A stretch of 64,000 nt of DNA from Camelus bactrianus. Taxonomy: Eukaryota > Chordata > Mammalia > Artiodactyla > Camelidae. Position numbers and translations under genes: made by a program. Where the stretch lies: positions 84,325,816-84,389,815 of the forward strand of contig NC_133546.1 in assembly GCF_048773025.1 (NCBI RefSeq). Direction: 5' to 3'. Below the pieces are notes generated by a model. The model made no database searches. It saw only the letters and a program-made list of their open reading frames with translations, and was not told the origin of the DNA. Of this stretch, positions 35,225 to 47,313 are shown piece by piece (within the stretch, counting starts at the first letter, position 1; each line of letters begins with the position of its first letter).

Positions 35225-35468
35225 TAATTAATTTTTTAACATTTTTTATTGATTTATAATCATTTTAAAATGTTGTGTCAAATTCCAGTGTTCAGCACAG
35301 TTTTTCAGTCATACATGGACATACACACACTCATTGTCACATTTTTTTCTCTGTGAGCTACCATAACATTTTGTGTATATTACCCTGTGCTATACAGTAT
35401 AATCTTGTTTATCTATTGTACAATTTTGAAATCCCAGTCTATCCCTTCCCACCCTCGGCCTCCCTGGT
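35225..35468 (-). mobile_element. Young L1 3' end, antisense, 5'-truncated
   Basis: It begins 'ttttttaacattttttattg' (the reverse of the A-rich tail) and contains the young 3' UTR blocks 'atgttgtgtcaaattccag' and 'ctgtgctatacagtataatc'. Only about 240 bp was inserted. Confidence 0.9.
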
Positions 35469-37635
35469 TAATCTTTTTAAAGTGTGGCTATGACTGATTC
35501 AGCATCCTGGTTACTGCCAAGGAGGAAAGCAACCTACCAGTTGCTCGTTAGTGGGAGCCTGATGATTGGCTGCTCAGCCACAGATATCCACAAGAGGGCA
35601 GCAGAGGAGTTTGCTTGCTCAAACACAATCCCAGATGCCCTATCCTCCAGGGCCTCCATTCTTCCCTCTTCACCATCTCTTTTAGTTCCCCCCTCAAAAT
35701 GATCTCCTGCTTTTCAGCTTACTGTGGAGAATAAATCTGTTGGATCTCCACCTTCTGGAGACAATGCTCAAACCACTCATGCCACCTATTCCCAACCATA
35801 AACAAACTGAGAAAGTAGCATTTAAACCTTTGTCTTCAATTAAATTGCATGGCGAGTGATTTCCCCAAGTCCCAAAAGGAAAGAGGGAAACTATGCAAAA
35901 AGTCAAGAAGCCTTGGCTGCTTACTCTCTGAGATTCCCCAAACTTATATCAACTTATAAACTTTTTTGTGGTGATACTTTTCTTTGGTTTCAGAAAGCTA
36001 AATGGACCACTATCTTGGAAGACCTGGAGGGGTCTCAAATTACTGCTGAGTTCAGTCAGAAAGTAAGAGTTAGAGAAAAAGGGTTAGAAGCCATTCCAAG
36101 TTTTATCTTGTTAAAATCGTTTGGTCCTGTGTTCAAAATTGTAAACAACTGAAGGATGAAATGTGGCAAATTAACACCAGCAATTAGAAACTATTTGGAA
36201 AGATCAGTCAAGGCTTGAACTGAATTACAAAAGTAGCCTTTGCTCTAGCCGCAGCTTTCTGAATGATATAAGACTTGAGCTTTATGACAGAAAAAAGTCT
36301 ACTGTTAAAATGCTGAGATGCCTGAATTTCAGACATCAGCTCAGCATTGTGAGGGTAACATTTCTAAAAAATAGAAAATTCACTATCAAATCACATGGCT
36401 TTACAATTAAAACAATTACAAAATCTGAACAAAGACAGGACCCCAAAATAAGGGCTTCCATTGAACAGAATACTTGCTGGCATTACAAAGAAAATTTCAC
36501 TGAATTTTGGACTGTCTAGACTCCAAATAGAAAGAAAAGCCCCCAAAACTCACAGGAGGAATACTAACTTAGCTCTGAGGAAGCAAGCATTCTTTGACCA
36601 CAGTTCCCACTAAATTCACTGGGTGAGGTTACCTTTATGAGTTGAAGGGCACCCTAACACATTTCTCTTTAATTTTGGAGTGACATATTTCACTTTTAGC
36701 ACTGCTTCCTTTTCTGGCACCTTCTTCAAAGTCACCAAACTGCCAGTGGTGGGTTTTGATAATTTCCCTCATAGTTTGCCTCCCAGTCCCTTAGTATATC
36801 TATAAGATCCCTTCTGTGTCAACCCAATTTTCCTCTTAGACCAACTACTCCAATAACTTCATGGATTGGGGTATTATACTTCATTGTGATACTGCAGGAC
36901 TCCTTTCACAGGTCTCCTATTCATTTCTTTCACTTTTGTTACCTCTAATGGCTTTACCTGACTTCCTTAATCTTCTCTGTCCTCTTCAACATAGTACCAA
37001 TCTTACTGTGGACTTAAGTCAATTAGTGGACAGGAGTTCTCTTCTTTCTAGACAAGGAATTTAACTGAAATTGGGCATGTATGAGGTGGAGAACCCCATA
37101 ATAGAATGCTATGGTAAGTAGAATTAGTTCTGTCCATGCCCACCCCCCCAAGTTCCCCCAATATAATATAACACAAGAGAAACTTGATGGGTGCTAATAG
37201 TTCAAGAATTATTAGATAAGGTAATCCTGGTTCCTACCTGTATCCCATGCAACACTTTCATTCTGGCTGTTTAAAATCCAAATGGAAAGGATACTGGCTA
37301 TTCCAAGACTGGAGATGCTAACATGTTCCCCTTCAAATCTAATAGAACTCTATCCTGAGGTCTATTTAAATGTTCCCATAACTATATACTTCAACCCTCA
37401 ATCCACCCTTATCAGAATTTCCCCTTCCCACTCTAGCCTTAAACTCTCTATAATCACTCAGCTTTAGGCTTCTTTTTCCCTTCTGTGGATTTTTGGAAAT
37501 GTAGGGACCCTAAAAGCAACTACCACATGTGGAAAAGACTAATTGAAAACAGAGTGGATATTTTACCAACTCAAATGAATTTCAAAAATACCCAGATAGC
37601 TGCTTGGTGTCTTCCTAGTCCCCATTCCAAAATTG
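35469..37635. other. Unclassified region, possibly a decayed LTR-type element
   Basis: There is no intact gene. An AATAAA-containing stretch ('gagaataaatctgttggatc', about 35,728) and scattered short frames (35,484-35,702; 35,856-36,152; 36,310-36,519; 36,861-37,064) might be remains of an endogenous-retrovirus-like element that ends in repeat copy B. No diagnostic domain is visible, so I leave it unassigned. Confidence 0.3.
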
Positions 37636-37985
37636 AGTTTACAGTCACCTTGACACTTATCCAGATGTCAGGCTTCCTCCCACACTCACAGAGGCCTGCA
37701 GACCTGGGCAGATGTCACACACCAAACCAGCCTCTTCCTCACTACCACTGAGTGTATTCCATCACGTTTTGTTTCTCTTTGGCTGATCTAGGAGTTACTG
37801 GCAGTGTTATGTTGTTGGGAGTGAGACAGTTACTGGCATAGATGTGTGGATGCATGGCTTGGGGACCAGGCAGGAACCCATGTGGATGATGCATAGACAC
37901 ATGGACAGTACACAGATTCCTTTTCTGCATCTCTGCTCCAAGACAAGGAGGATAGTTAGACACTGTTTAACCCAAATGGCACCAG
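37636..37985 (-). repeat. Unclassified interspersed repeat, copy B
   Basis: Reverse-complement partner of 23,400-23,740. Conserved blocks include 'tgttgttgggagtgagacag', 'gtggatgcatggcttgggga' and 'actcacagaggcctgcag'. The flanks outside about 340 bp do not match. Frames on both strands come from the repeat. Confidence 0.7.
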
Positions 37986-38109
37986 AAGCAGACACTCAGC
38001 CTGAGATTCTGGACTTGGACCATTTTACTTGGCTTGTAAGACAATGATACATATATGAGCTGATGACAACCCCTGGTATATCGTAGCACCACATTTACTT
38101 AAACCAGGA

Positions 38110-38275
38110 TGACTTCCCATTGTCCACCTTTGTAAACAATGTCTTACTGGAACATAGTTATGCCCATTTGTTTACTTATTGCATGGATGCTTTCACTGAA
38201 TAGTTGTGACAGAGACCCTATATCTCAAAAAGCCTAAAATATTTACTATCTGGCCTTTTATGAAGAAGTAACCAT
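38110..38275. mobile_element. Ancient hAT-type nonautonomous DNA transposon remnant
   Basis: The blocks 'ttactggaacatagttatgc', 'catttgtttacttattgcat' and 'aaaatatttactatctggcc' are the body of a common mammalian hAT-type element whose termini read CAGGGGTCGGCAAAC. The termini are not kept here. Subfamily not assigned. Confidence 0.55.
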
Positions 38276-39260
38276 AGACACGGAGAATGCTGAGGAAGGT
38301 GGAGAAGAGGAGGAAGGAGAAGTACTCCCTATACCCTCACAGTCTGGCTTCCTTGGACATCTCCCTGCTGCACTTCTCACCTTTCCCTTATACGCTGCTC
38401 CATTTTCTTTCTCACAAATGTGTGCCCCCAGTCACTTTCTTATCTGACCAAATACATCCCTTTGGAACTGGTCCAATTGGCTAAATTCCTGTGGAAAAAT
38501 GGTATCTATGTTAGGAGAAGGTCCATGTGTTAGGGAAGTACAGGCATGCTGAGCAAAATGCCAATAGTGAGCATCTCCAGATAATACAATGAAGGGTTGT
38601 TCATTTCCATCTTTAATCTTTATTTTCTAATTATGATAAAAGATTTTCATTTAACTAAACATATATATTAAGGAACAGATGTAAAATGTTAAAAGCCCTT
38701 TACTAACAAAAATACCCATGAATCCCAGCCAAGAGGAAAATGCTTGAAATATACTTGTTGTATACAGCCTTGCTTACATTTGTGCCATGGATTTTCTATT
38801 TTTCTTGTTTGCTAAGGAAACTTAAGCCGCCTTTGGCAACTTTACACGGGGGGAGAGATGTATTAAGAAGGGGGGTATGAAGGCCTTCCAGTGCAGGGCA
38901 GCCCACAGAAAGTGGTGGCATGTGTTAAGATGTGACTATTAAATAGCTTTTTCTAATCTCCTCTCACCATGAAGTACACACCCATATTCGAAATGTAATC
39001 AGTGGATCTAGCATGACTCTGCTAACTGAAAAACAGCATGAATTACTTTTGCTTTCAGCTTCAGTTTTATTACCATCATACTAGATGGACCAAGAAAAGA
39101 TGAACCTCCTCGCTCTTTTTTAGCTTTCATGAAGGAGAGTCAGACTGGTAGGAGGAGCTAGTGAGCAAGGTGTGAGAGGCACTGAGAACCGTTCTTTTAT
39201 CCCCAGTGTGTGGAGCAGGTATGTCCTTGTCTTTTACATGGAGTGCAAAATTGATGTCTT
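38276..39260. other. Intergenic, no recognised gene
   Basis: No motif-bearing frame; short open frames only. Confidence 0.5.
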
Positions 39261-39261
39261 T

Positions 39262-39430
39262 TCTGTTTTTATTGAAATAGAGTCGATTTACAATGCTGTG
39301 TTAGTTTCTTGTGTACAACACAGTGATTGATATATATATATTCTTTCTCATTATAGGTTATTACAAGATGCTGAATATAGTTCAATAGGACTTTGTTGCT
39401 TATCTATTCTGTATGTAGTAGTTAGTAAGA
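39262..39430 (-). mobile_element. Cetartiodactyl-type L1 3' end, antisense
   Basis: 'tttttattgaaatagagtcg', 'atttacaatgctgtgttag' and 'ttataggttattacaagatg' match, in antisense, an L1 3' UTR shared across cetartiodactyls. It is more diverged than the young family. Confidence 0.7.
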
Positions 39431-39857
39431 TTGATTTCAGATTCAAAGTGACACCTGAGGAAGGGCAAGTTGCCTGCTGTCTGGCATGCAGGGGTCTGTG
39501 GCTGGCTTTAGTTCAAAGGAAGCTCAGCTTCTCTGTATGGATCAGTAGCAGCTGCAAAGTGACAGCCAGACACACTGTGTCCCCCTCGATGTTCTCCTTG
39601 AGAGAGTCCTCCTGGGGGCCTGCCTGTCTTGCTCTGTCAAGGCCTATGGGCTGGCGTTAGAATTCAGAGAATAAGACAGTCCCTGGCAAGGAGGTTATAG
39701 GGAACTGTCATCTATAGAGATTGTTTCTTTTTAATGTTTCTATTAGTCAGTTTAAGAAAGCTCACAGTGAGAGCTCTGTAAATCTCTATGTAGAGATAAA
39801 TTTAGTCCCCTCACCCCTGATCTTTATTAATTAAACATTACGATCACATCAAAACTA
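39431..39857. other. Intergenic, no recognised gene
   Basis: A moderately GC-rich patch (39,448-39,660) contains an open frame without motifs; I do not call a gene. Confidence 0.45.
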
Positions 39858-39938
39858 TCTTTCTCTTTCTGTCTCTCTGGCTCCCTCTTCCTCCCTCTTA
39901 TTCTCTCTCTTCCCCTGTCCCCCAACCCCCGCCCCCAC
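39858..39938. repeat. Polypyrimidine tract
   Basis: About 80 bases consist almost only of C and T ('ctttctctttctgtctctc' and similar) and end in a C-run. Confidence 0.85.
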
Positions 39939-39949
39939 ATTTGTGGGTT

Positions 39950-40078
39950 TGTTTTTCATAAGAACATTGGAATCATTTGTAGCATGTTTTATACATACAC
40001 AACCTAGGTTTAACAATCCCTCTGGGTGATTTTTTTTCTGTAGATCACATTTTGAAAACCAACCTGGAACAGGATTGA
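39950..40078 (-). mobile_element. Possible MER5-like remnant
   Basis: 'gaacattggaatcatttgta' and 'ccctctgggtgatttttttt' resemble MER5-type element ends. Weak. Confidence 0.35.
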
Positions 40079-40152
40079 ATAGCTGCAGTTTGTTAATTTG
40101 ATGTTAAAAATTATGTTACTTATTCACAGCTAAGAAATCACAGGTCTGTTTC

Positions 40153-41605
40153 TTTAAAACATTTTTTATTGAGTTATAGTCATTTTACAATGTTGTGTCA
40201 AATTCCACTGTAAAGCACAATTTTTCAATTATATATGAACATACATACATTCATTGTCACACATTTCACTGTGAGGTAACACAAGATCTTGTATATATTT
40301 CCCTGTGCTATACAGTATAATCTTGTTTATCTATTCTGCATATGCCAGTCAGTATCTACAAGTTTTGAACACCCAGTCTGTCCCTCCCCCTGCCCTGCCC
40401 CTTTGGCAACCACAAGTTTGTATTCTATGTCTATGAGTCAGTTTCTGTTTTGTATTTATATTCATTTTAAAAATTTTTGAGATTCCACATATGAGAGATC
40501 TCATATGGTATTTTTCTTTCTCTTTCTGGCTTACTTCACTTAGAATGACATTCTCCAGGAGCATCCATATTGCTGCAAATGGCGTTATGTTGTCAGTTTT
40601 TATGGCTGAATAGTATCCCATTGTACAAATATACCACTTCTTCTTCATCAAGTCATCTGTTGATGGACATTTAGGCTGTTGACATCTCTTGGCTATTGTA
40701 AATAGTGCTGCTATGAACATTGGGGTGCAGATGTCTTTTTGAAGTAGAGTTCCTTCTTGATATATGCCCAGGAGTGGGATCACTGGGCCATATGTTATGT
40801 CTATTCCTAGTCTTTTGAGGAATCTCCATACTGTTTTCCTCTGTGGCTGCACCTAACTGCATTCCCACCAGCAGTGTAAGAGGGTTCCCTTTCCTCCACA
40901 GCCTCTCCATCATTTGTCATTTGTGGACATTTGAATGATGGCCATTCTGGCTGTTGTGAGGTGATACCTCACTGTATTTTTGATTTGCATTTCTCTGATA
41001 ATAAGTGATCTTGAGCATTTTTTCTTGTTCCTACTGATCATTTGTATGTCTTCCTTGGAGAATTGCTTGTTTAGATCTTCTGCCCATTTTTGAATTGGGC
41101 TGTTGGTTTTTTCGTATTATGTAGTATGATCTAATTATATATTCTGGAGATCAAGCCTTTGTTGGTTTCATCATTTGCAAAAATTTTTTCCCATTCCTTA
41201 TATTTTTGTTTTGTTTTACTTATGGTTTCCTTTGCTGAGCAGAAGCTTGTAAGCTTAGTTAGGCCCCATTTGTTTATTCTTGCTTTTATTTATACTGCTT
41301 GGGTAGACTGCCCTAGGAGAACATTTTTGAGCTGTATGTCAGATAATGTTTTACCTATGTTTTCTTCTAGGAGGTTTATTGTATCTTGTGTTATGTTTAA
41401 ACATTTGATCCATTTTGAGTTTATTTTTGTGTATGGTGTAAGGGAATGTTCTAGCTTCATTGATTTACATGCTGCTGTCCAGTTTTCCCAAAATCATTTG
41501 CTGAATAGACTATCTTTATTCCATTGTATATTCTTGCCTCCTTTGTTGAAGATTAGTTGACCAAAAGCCTGTGGGATCATTTCTGGGCTTTCTATTCTAT
41601 TCTGC
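40153..41605 (-). mobile_element. Young L1, antisense, 5'-truncated (~1.45 kb)
   Basis: It starts at the reverse of the A-rich tail ('aaaacattttttattgagtt'), passes through the 3' UTR and then the ORF2 C-terminal part. The frame at 40,349-40,852 (-) translates to ORF2 tail such as '[15 protein letters not shown]'. It ends near 'ttctattctattctgcaga'. No clear target duplication was seen. Confidence 0.9.
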
Positions 41606-41934
41606 AGACCTGGTTTTTATAAAGTTGTTTCTCTCACATTTTCCTGCAGCTTCCTTTAAGTTTTCCATTTAAAGAGGGGGACTGGACAACTCTGGTCATT
41701 ATAATGTAGCTGTTAGAGGATCCTGTTTACCTTTGTATTCTTTTCTCCCACAATGAAGAATCAGAAAAAAGGAGATGGTACAGGAGCAGTGTTTGAATTT
41801 TCTTGCTGCTTTGCTCTGAAAAAAAAAAAATTATAGACCTTGTTTCTTAGTAACCTGAAGTTTGCAGATTGTGTTCAAATATGTAACCCAATTTGTTTAG
41901 TGCAATTATTGTGGATAAATCTCCATCTAATTCA
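41606..41934. other. Intergenic, no recognised gene
   Basis: Includes a short A-run at 41,819-41,831; nothing else is recognisable. Confidence 0.5.
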
Positions 41935-42150
41935 GTAAGCATGCACTGAAATCCCTTTTTGTGCTGCATTCTATGCTCATATATAAGCTTTTACTTATCT
42001 GATTTTATTATCAAAACATCCTCCAGACTGGACTTACCATTTTTTTCATATTACCCCTATAATTATTCTTAAAAACTTAGGTTTAGCTAGGTGAGGCTTC
42101 TTGTTTAAGGCCACACAAGTAGTAACTGATTAAGCTGGTATTTTTTAAAA
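41935..42150 (+). mobile_element. MIR-like SINE remnant
   Basis: The 3' half 'cttgtttaaggccacacaag' followed by 'tagtaactgattaagctgg' fits the conserved core and 3' part of MIR ('caaggtcacacagctagtaa'). The 5' half is poorly kept. Confidence 0.5.
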
Positions 42151-42734
42151 ATATTTTTGATAGTATTTGAAGCATCTTGAATACTTGACCTATAAATATG
42201 GAACTGAATAGTTTAGACATTTGAATATAATATCATGTTTATATAGTCTGATTATGAAATATGCATAGATATTATAGGGAACTTTTATTATAATGCCAAT
42301 CAGAAATATGCCAGAAGAACCATGGTATAATTGTGTTTTTAGTACTTAATTTTTAAAATCAAATTTGCCTTGGAAAACAATTACAAGGGAATCTCATATC
42401 CTTTTCACCTAGATTTACCCACTGGTGGCATTTTCCTAGATTTGCTTCCTCTCTCTAAATATATGTATATGTCTCTCAATATAATATAAAACAATATTTG
42501 CATTTTCATTCTTATTTTCATTTATGGGATTAAATTGCAAAAATCCTGACCCTTCTCAGCTAAGTACCTTGGCCTAAATCTCTCAAGATTCAGGACATCC
42601 TCCTGAAACAGAAGAAGAGTGGCAAGCGGGAGAAGGAGCAAGTGTGTGGGAACATTGACCTAAAGTGTGCAGTCTCCTTCTCAAAAAGGGGAGGCAGGAG
42701 GGTGGGAAAAGTCTTCAGTAGTTTACCTATGAGG
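42151..42734. other. Intergenic, no recognised gene
   Basis: 'cacctagatttacccactgg' hints at an old LINE, but too little remains for a call. Confidence 0.4.
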
Positions 42735-44575
42735 ATGATGTTACCTGTGCGTTTTTCCATACATAGACTTCATTATGTTCAGGTAGTTTATTTTTATTCT
42801 TAATTGTATTTTGTTTAGTTTTCACATATTTGTAGACTTTGCAGTTTTATTCCATCTATTAATTTCCAGTTTCATTTCATTGGGTTCAGAAAAGATACTT
42901 TGTATGAGTTTAACCTTTTAAAATTTGTTGACTTGTTTTGTGGCCTAAAATATGGTCTATCCTTGGAAATATTCCATGCCCATCTGGGAAAACGTGTTTT
43001 CTCTTGTTGTTGTATGAGAGTGTTCTGTATATGTCTGTTAGGTTCAATTAATTTATAGTGTTATTCAAGTACTCTGTTTTTTCTACCTATTATTGCAAGT
43101 AAGGTATTAAACTATTGTATTATTGTTAAGTGATCTGTTGCTCAATATTGTCAATGTTTATTTCACATATTTTGGAACTCTGAGGTTCAGGTATACATAT
43201 TTAGAATTGTTTATCTTCTAGATAAACTTGACTCTTTTAACATAATGTCCTTCTTTGTCTCTTTTAACAGTGCTTGAAATAACTTTTTTATCTCATATAG
43301 ATATAACCACAACAGTACTCTTTTTGTTGTTATTTGAATAGAAAATCTTCCTGGGATTTACAGTAAGGTGGTAGTTGCTCAGGCTGACCTGTCTCCTACC
43401 TGTCTGGTGGCAAACCAGCACCCATTCACTCCTTCTAGTCTAGGCTTCTCCAGCCTTTCTATCTGTTTCAGTCTTTCTCCAAGTAGCCAAGGGGATTTGT
43501 CTCCTTTGTGCAGGACCCCAGGACTGGGATGCCAAGTCTGTGGATTGACCTACTCACTCCTCAGGGTTAGGGTCTATTTGCACAGTCTTCCTTTTCCTCT
43601 TAGTCCTTCCCTAGGTGCACAGGTCCCAACCTGAAGTTTTTACTCCTCCCTAATTATGTGGAAATATCTCTTGACATCTTGTTTGTATAGGAGTTCTGCC
43701 AGTTTTCAGTCACTTTTCTGTGAGAAGTTATTATCCCTCATCTTGACCCCCCTCCTCTGGAAACAGTATTCTTCATTGGTAGGTTCCCCCCTACCCCATC
43801 ACTCAGTTTTTAGCAATTTAAACATATCATTCCACTGCCTTCTGGCCTACAAATATTTTGTTGATAAATTGACTGACAATCTTATTGGATTTGATGAGTT
43901 ACTGCTTTTTGTCACTTTCAAGATTCTCTCTTTGTCTTTTGACAGTTTGATTATAATATGCCTCAGCATTGGTCTCTGATTATTTATCCTACTGGAGTTT
44001 GTTGAATATCTTGCATTTGTAGATTTATATATTTCATTGCATTGGGAATTTTTTAGCCATTATTTCCTCAAATAATCTCTCTGCCCTGCCTCTCCCTTCT
44101 GCTTTAGGGACTTTCATAATGTATATTCCTGTCTATGTGACAGTATTCCATAAGTTTGTTAGGCTGTATTCACTTTAAAAAAATTATTTCTTCCTTCTGC
44201 TCCTGAGACTTGATAATTTCAAATGTCCTGTCTTCAAGTTTGCTGAGTCTTTTTGCCTGTGCAAGTCTAATCCCCTTTATATGTATTCAAATGCTCTTAC
44301 CCTGAGCTTTACCACCAAGGCTAATTCCCTGTAGAAAATGTGTAATTTCATTCACTGTATTTTCCAGCCTCAGAATTTCAGTTTGGTTCCTTTTTTAATT
44401 ATTTTTATCTCCTTGTTCATTTTCTAATTTTGTTCATATATTGTTTTTCTGATTTTCTTTAGTTATTTTTCTGAGTTTTCCTTTAGCTTTTTAAGCATAT
44501 TTTTAAAAAGTTATTCTAAAGTCTTTGCCTAAAACATCTAATGCACATGTTTCCTCAGGGTTGTTTTTTTTTTTT
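42735..44575 (-). mobile_element. Old L1, antisense: ORF2 start, ORF1 and 5' region
   Basis: 42,735-43,340 matches antisense L1 ('cattgggttcagaaaagata', 'taatgtccttctttgtctct'). 43,620-44,560 resembles antisense 5'/ORF1 parts of old L1 ('cattccactgccttctggcc', 'tcaagattctctctttgtc', 'atttcctcaaataatctct'). The frames at 43,368-43,634 and 43,656-43,979 have no host-gene motif. A T-run is at 44,566-44,584. Confidence 0.6.
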
Positions 44576-44679
44576 TTTTTTTTTACCACTTTATATTCTT
44601 CCTTTGGAAGGGCCATATTTTCATTTATTTTGTATGCCTTGTGATTTTTGTTGTTGTTGTTGAAAAATTGGATATTTAT

Positions 44680-44783
44680 TTATCTATTTATTTATTTTAA
44701 ATGAAGGTACTCAGTACTTAACCCAGGATTTTGGACATGTTAAGTACATGCTTTACTACTGAGTTATTACCCTCCCACCCCCT
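44680..44783 (-). mobile_element. Camelid Vic-1-type SINE, antisense
   Basis: The reverse complement reads 'ataactcagtagtaaagcat', then the B-box region with 'ctgggttaagtactgag' and an (AAATA)n tail. The flanks 'gaaaaattggatatttat' (44,662-44,679) and 'gaaaattgagcatttat' (44,784-44,800) are an imperfect target duplication. It is more diverged than the copy at 28,052. Confidence 0.8.
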
Positions 44784-44800
44784 GAAAATTGAGCATTTAT

Positions 44801-45080
44801 GAAAGCAGTCACCTTTCCCATTCTTTGTATACTGGCCTTTTGACAAGGAAGTCTTTTCCTAAGCTGGCTCTTGATTTTGAAACTTGGGATTAAACTTAAG
44901 AGAAGTTCTAAAGTCTTTTTAGGCTTTTTTGAGCATGCATCTTCCCTGGGCCTGTGTTTTGCTTTTTCAGTTTTCCCATATATGTGCTCCTTTTAAGTAT
45001 ATTAATTTCCCAAAGGATGCCTCCTTTGAACTTTTGATTGTCTATTGTGTGTCTCCACCCTGAAAAGAAAAAGAAAAATT
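44801..45080. other. Intergenic, probably more old L1
   Basis: Continues after the SINE; similarity to antisense L1 5' sequence is suspected but not clear. Confidence 0.35.
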
Positions 45081-45980
45081 CAGTTTCTCTTCTCAACTTT
45101 CTATTCTCTATACTTATTTCTGGTCACCACATACTTGAGCAATTTTTCACAATAAGCAATTCTGACCCTAACTTCCAAGAGTTAGTTTATACCCTACAGA
45201 TTAAGGGCTCAGTCCCACAAGACTTCTCCTCAGTTCAGATGCAATTACAAATCCAGGTTGTCACCTGTGCTTCTGACTAACTGGCTGTACATTGGAGTTA
45301 CCCATCTCTTCCCCAGGTTCAATGATTTGCTAGGATGGCTTAAGAACTCAGGAAGGATAGTTTGCTTACTAGATTACTGGTTTATTTTAAAAAAGGATCC
45401 AGCCTATAAACAGCAAAATAGGAGATGCAAAGGGAAAGATATCAAGAAAAGCATGTGGAGCTTCCATGACTCCTTTGGATGTGCCACCTTCTAACAACAT
45501 CCACATATTCATCAAGCCAGAAACTCTCTGAACCATTTCAGTTAGGTTTTATTTATTTTTTAATGGAGGACTTCTTAGGTAGATATGGTTGAGTAAACTA
45601 TTGGTCATTGGTGATTAACTCAACTTTCATCTCTTCTCTGCTCCCCAGTGGTTGGAGCATCAGGCTAAATGTTGCAACTTTCTAATAACATTGATTCCTC
45701 TAGGAACCAACTCCATTGAAGTGATCTAGGGGCTTTACAAAATCACCTCATTAACATAAACTCAGTTGTTGTTGAAAGGTGCTTGTTATAAATAACAAAA
45801 GACTCTCCTTTCATCTTTATCAGTCTGGAGCTATTTTAGGAATTGAGGACAAAAGACCAAAAGTTACAAGAAAAATAATTTCATCTCTCTCATCACATAG
45901 GGTTTTAAGAGCTATATACCAGGAATAAGGACAATGATCAAATTTGTGTTTCTTATTATACATCTCAATATCACACACCC
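45080..45980 (-). mobile_element. ERVL-class LTR fossil
   Basis: Read on the reverse strand, the segment follows a placental ERVL-type LTR body. It starts near 'tgtgatattgagatgtataa' and includes 'ttgagttaatcaccaatgac' and 'gatgtgggactgagccc'-like text (here 'cttgtgggactgagccctta'). I see no flanking coding part, so it is probably a solo LTR of considerable age. I recognise the body but do not assign the subfamily. Confidence 0.6.
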
Positions 45981-47126
45981 ATAATATCTTGTCATAGGTG
46001 TCTGCAGGTCATTCTCCCTGGAGCTTTCCCAAGCAATGCCCACTGCTTCTCCCTGCCTAAGATCCAAATAAGGGAAAAGATAACAGTCCTTCAGGCAGCC
46101 CATGAGATGTCAGAACATTGTAAATGCAGCCTGCTCTGCTCTGTTTATTTTGAAAAAGGGAATTGGAAACTCAATTGATGCCTTAGATAGTCTATTTTAT
46201 ATATTCACTGGTAACCTCTTGCTCTAGGCATCTGTGGAGTTGTCTCTCCACATTTTTCCTTGAGAAATACCTGCTGCTTCTTTCCACCAGATATCCAAGT
46301 TTTACCACCACCTACCCCTTTGCCACCCTTCCCTGAGTTTCATGTGAAGTGAAACAGAGACCTGAAGAGGCAGCCCTGACAGGTTAGAACATTATAAAAT
46401 TCCCTCTCTCTGAATCAGGGGAGGGAATTGGGAAATGATTTGCCACTTCCTTAAAGACCTTACCACAATGGGGACCGAGGGCAACAGAAAAACCACAGAA
46501 TTTCCTACCATTTTGAATGAGGCTGTTTCTTGATTTGGTATTTGGTTGGTTGCTTTGGACCTTTGACTGTTTTATGGAACTACTGTAAGGTTATTCTAGC
46601 TAGTATTTTGGTTGTTGTTTATATCTCCTTGGGGAAACAAGAGCTTAGAGTTTGCTATTCTGTCATTTTGCTCAAGTATGTAGAATTTCAATCCTTTCTC
46701 AATGACATTCACTCAGCCTTTGTGAGAACCATTTACCTCATTTCCAAAGTAGTTATGTTAATTTCTAACTTTCAGTCTCTTGTGAATATCAGTTTAGCTG
46801 GATATGTAAGTTATTATCAAAGGGCTTGGTATATTGTAGGCCTTCAGTGCATCATAACAATAACTTTAATTATATTATTATTTTGAAATAACAGTTTGGA
46901 GAGTGATATTATATTATTTCACTACCAATATCATGAGAGACTTGAGGGAATGATGGGGGAAAACCTCTGCAGTATGCTAATTCTAGGTTACATTTTGTCT
47001 CATGGAAAGCACAGAACTCTTACTTACCTTATCCTAAGTTGATAGATGCTTTGTATAAGTCTGAGTTAGAGAATGACTTTATAATCTGATTTCCACTAAG
47101 AAGCTCTTCTAGGTTGGCAGGTTGCC
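45981..47126. other. Region upstream of the GBP pseudogene
   Basis: There is no recognisable repeat or open frame with motifs. Family members have a noncoding first exon and an interferon-responsive promoter upstream of the coding start. I could not find a convincing ISRE or GAS site or a noncoding exon here. Confidence 0.5.
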
Positions 47127-47313
47127 ATGGCATCCAGACCCAAAATGATGGACCCCATTTGTCTGCTGGAAAGTGTCAAGGTGCTTTCAGTGAACCAAAA
47201 ATCTCTGCAGATTCTTGGTGAGATTTCTTTGCCAGTGCTGGTGGTGGCCATTGTAGGGCCGTATCATACAGGGAAATCCTACTTTATGAACCATCTTGCA
47301 GGTCAGAATCATG
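47127..47313 (+). pseudogene. GBP pseudogene coding exon 1
   Basis: The ATG at 47,127 is in a good context (gttgccatgg). The exon encodes 'MASRPKMMDPICLLESVKV' through the P-loop 'GPYHTGKS' (G1 motif; usual form GLYRTGKS) to 'LAGQNH' plus the first base of Gly. The donor 'g|gtgagt' is intact and the frame is open. The P-loop Gly, Lys and Ser are kept; the Leu-to-Pro and Arg-to-His changes inside it are unusual. Confidence 0.95.

Noticed and set aside
35469-37635. A definite endogenous retrovirus
   Set aside because: Only an AATAAA stretch and short frames suggest it; no diagnostic domain or paired ends are visible, so it stays unassigned.
46500-47126. Interferon-response promoter (ISRE/GAS) of the GBP copy
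   Set aside because: I looked for GAAA-repeat and TTCnnnGAA patterns in a sensible spacing and found nothing convincing.
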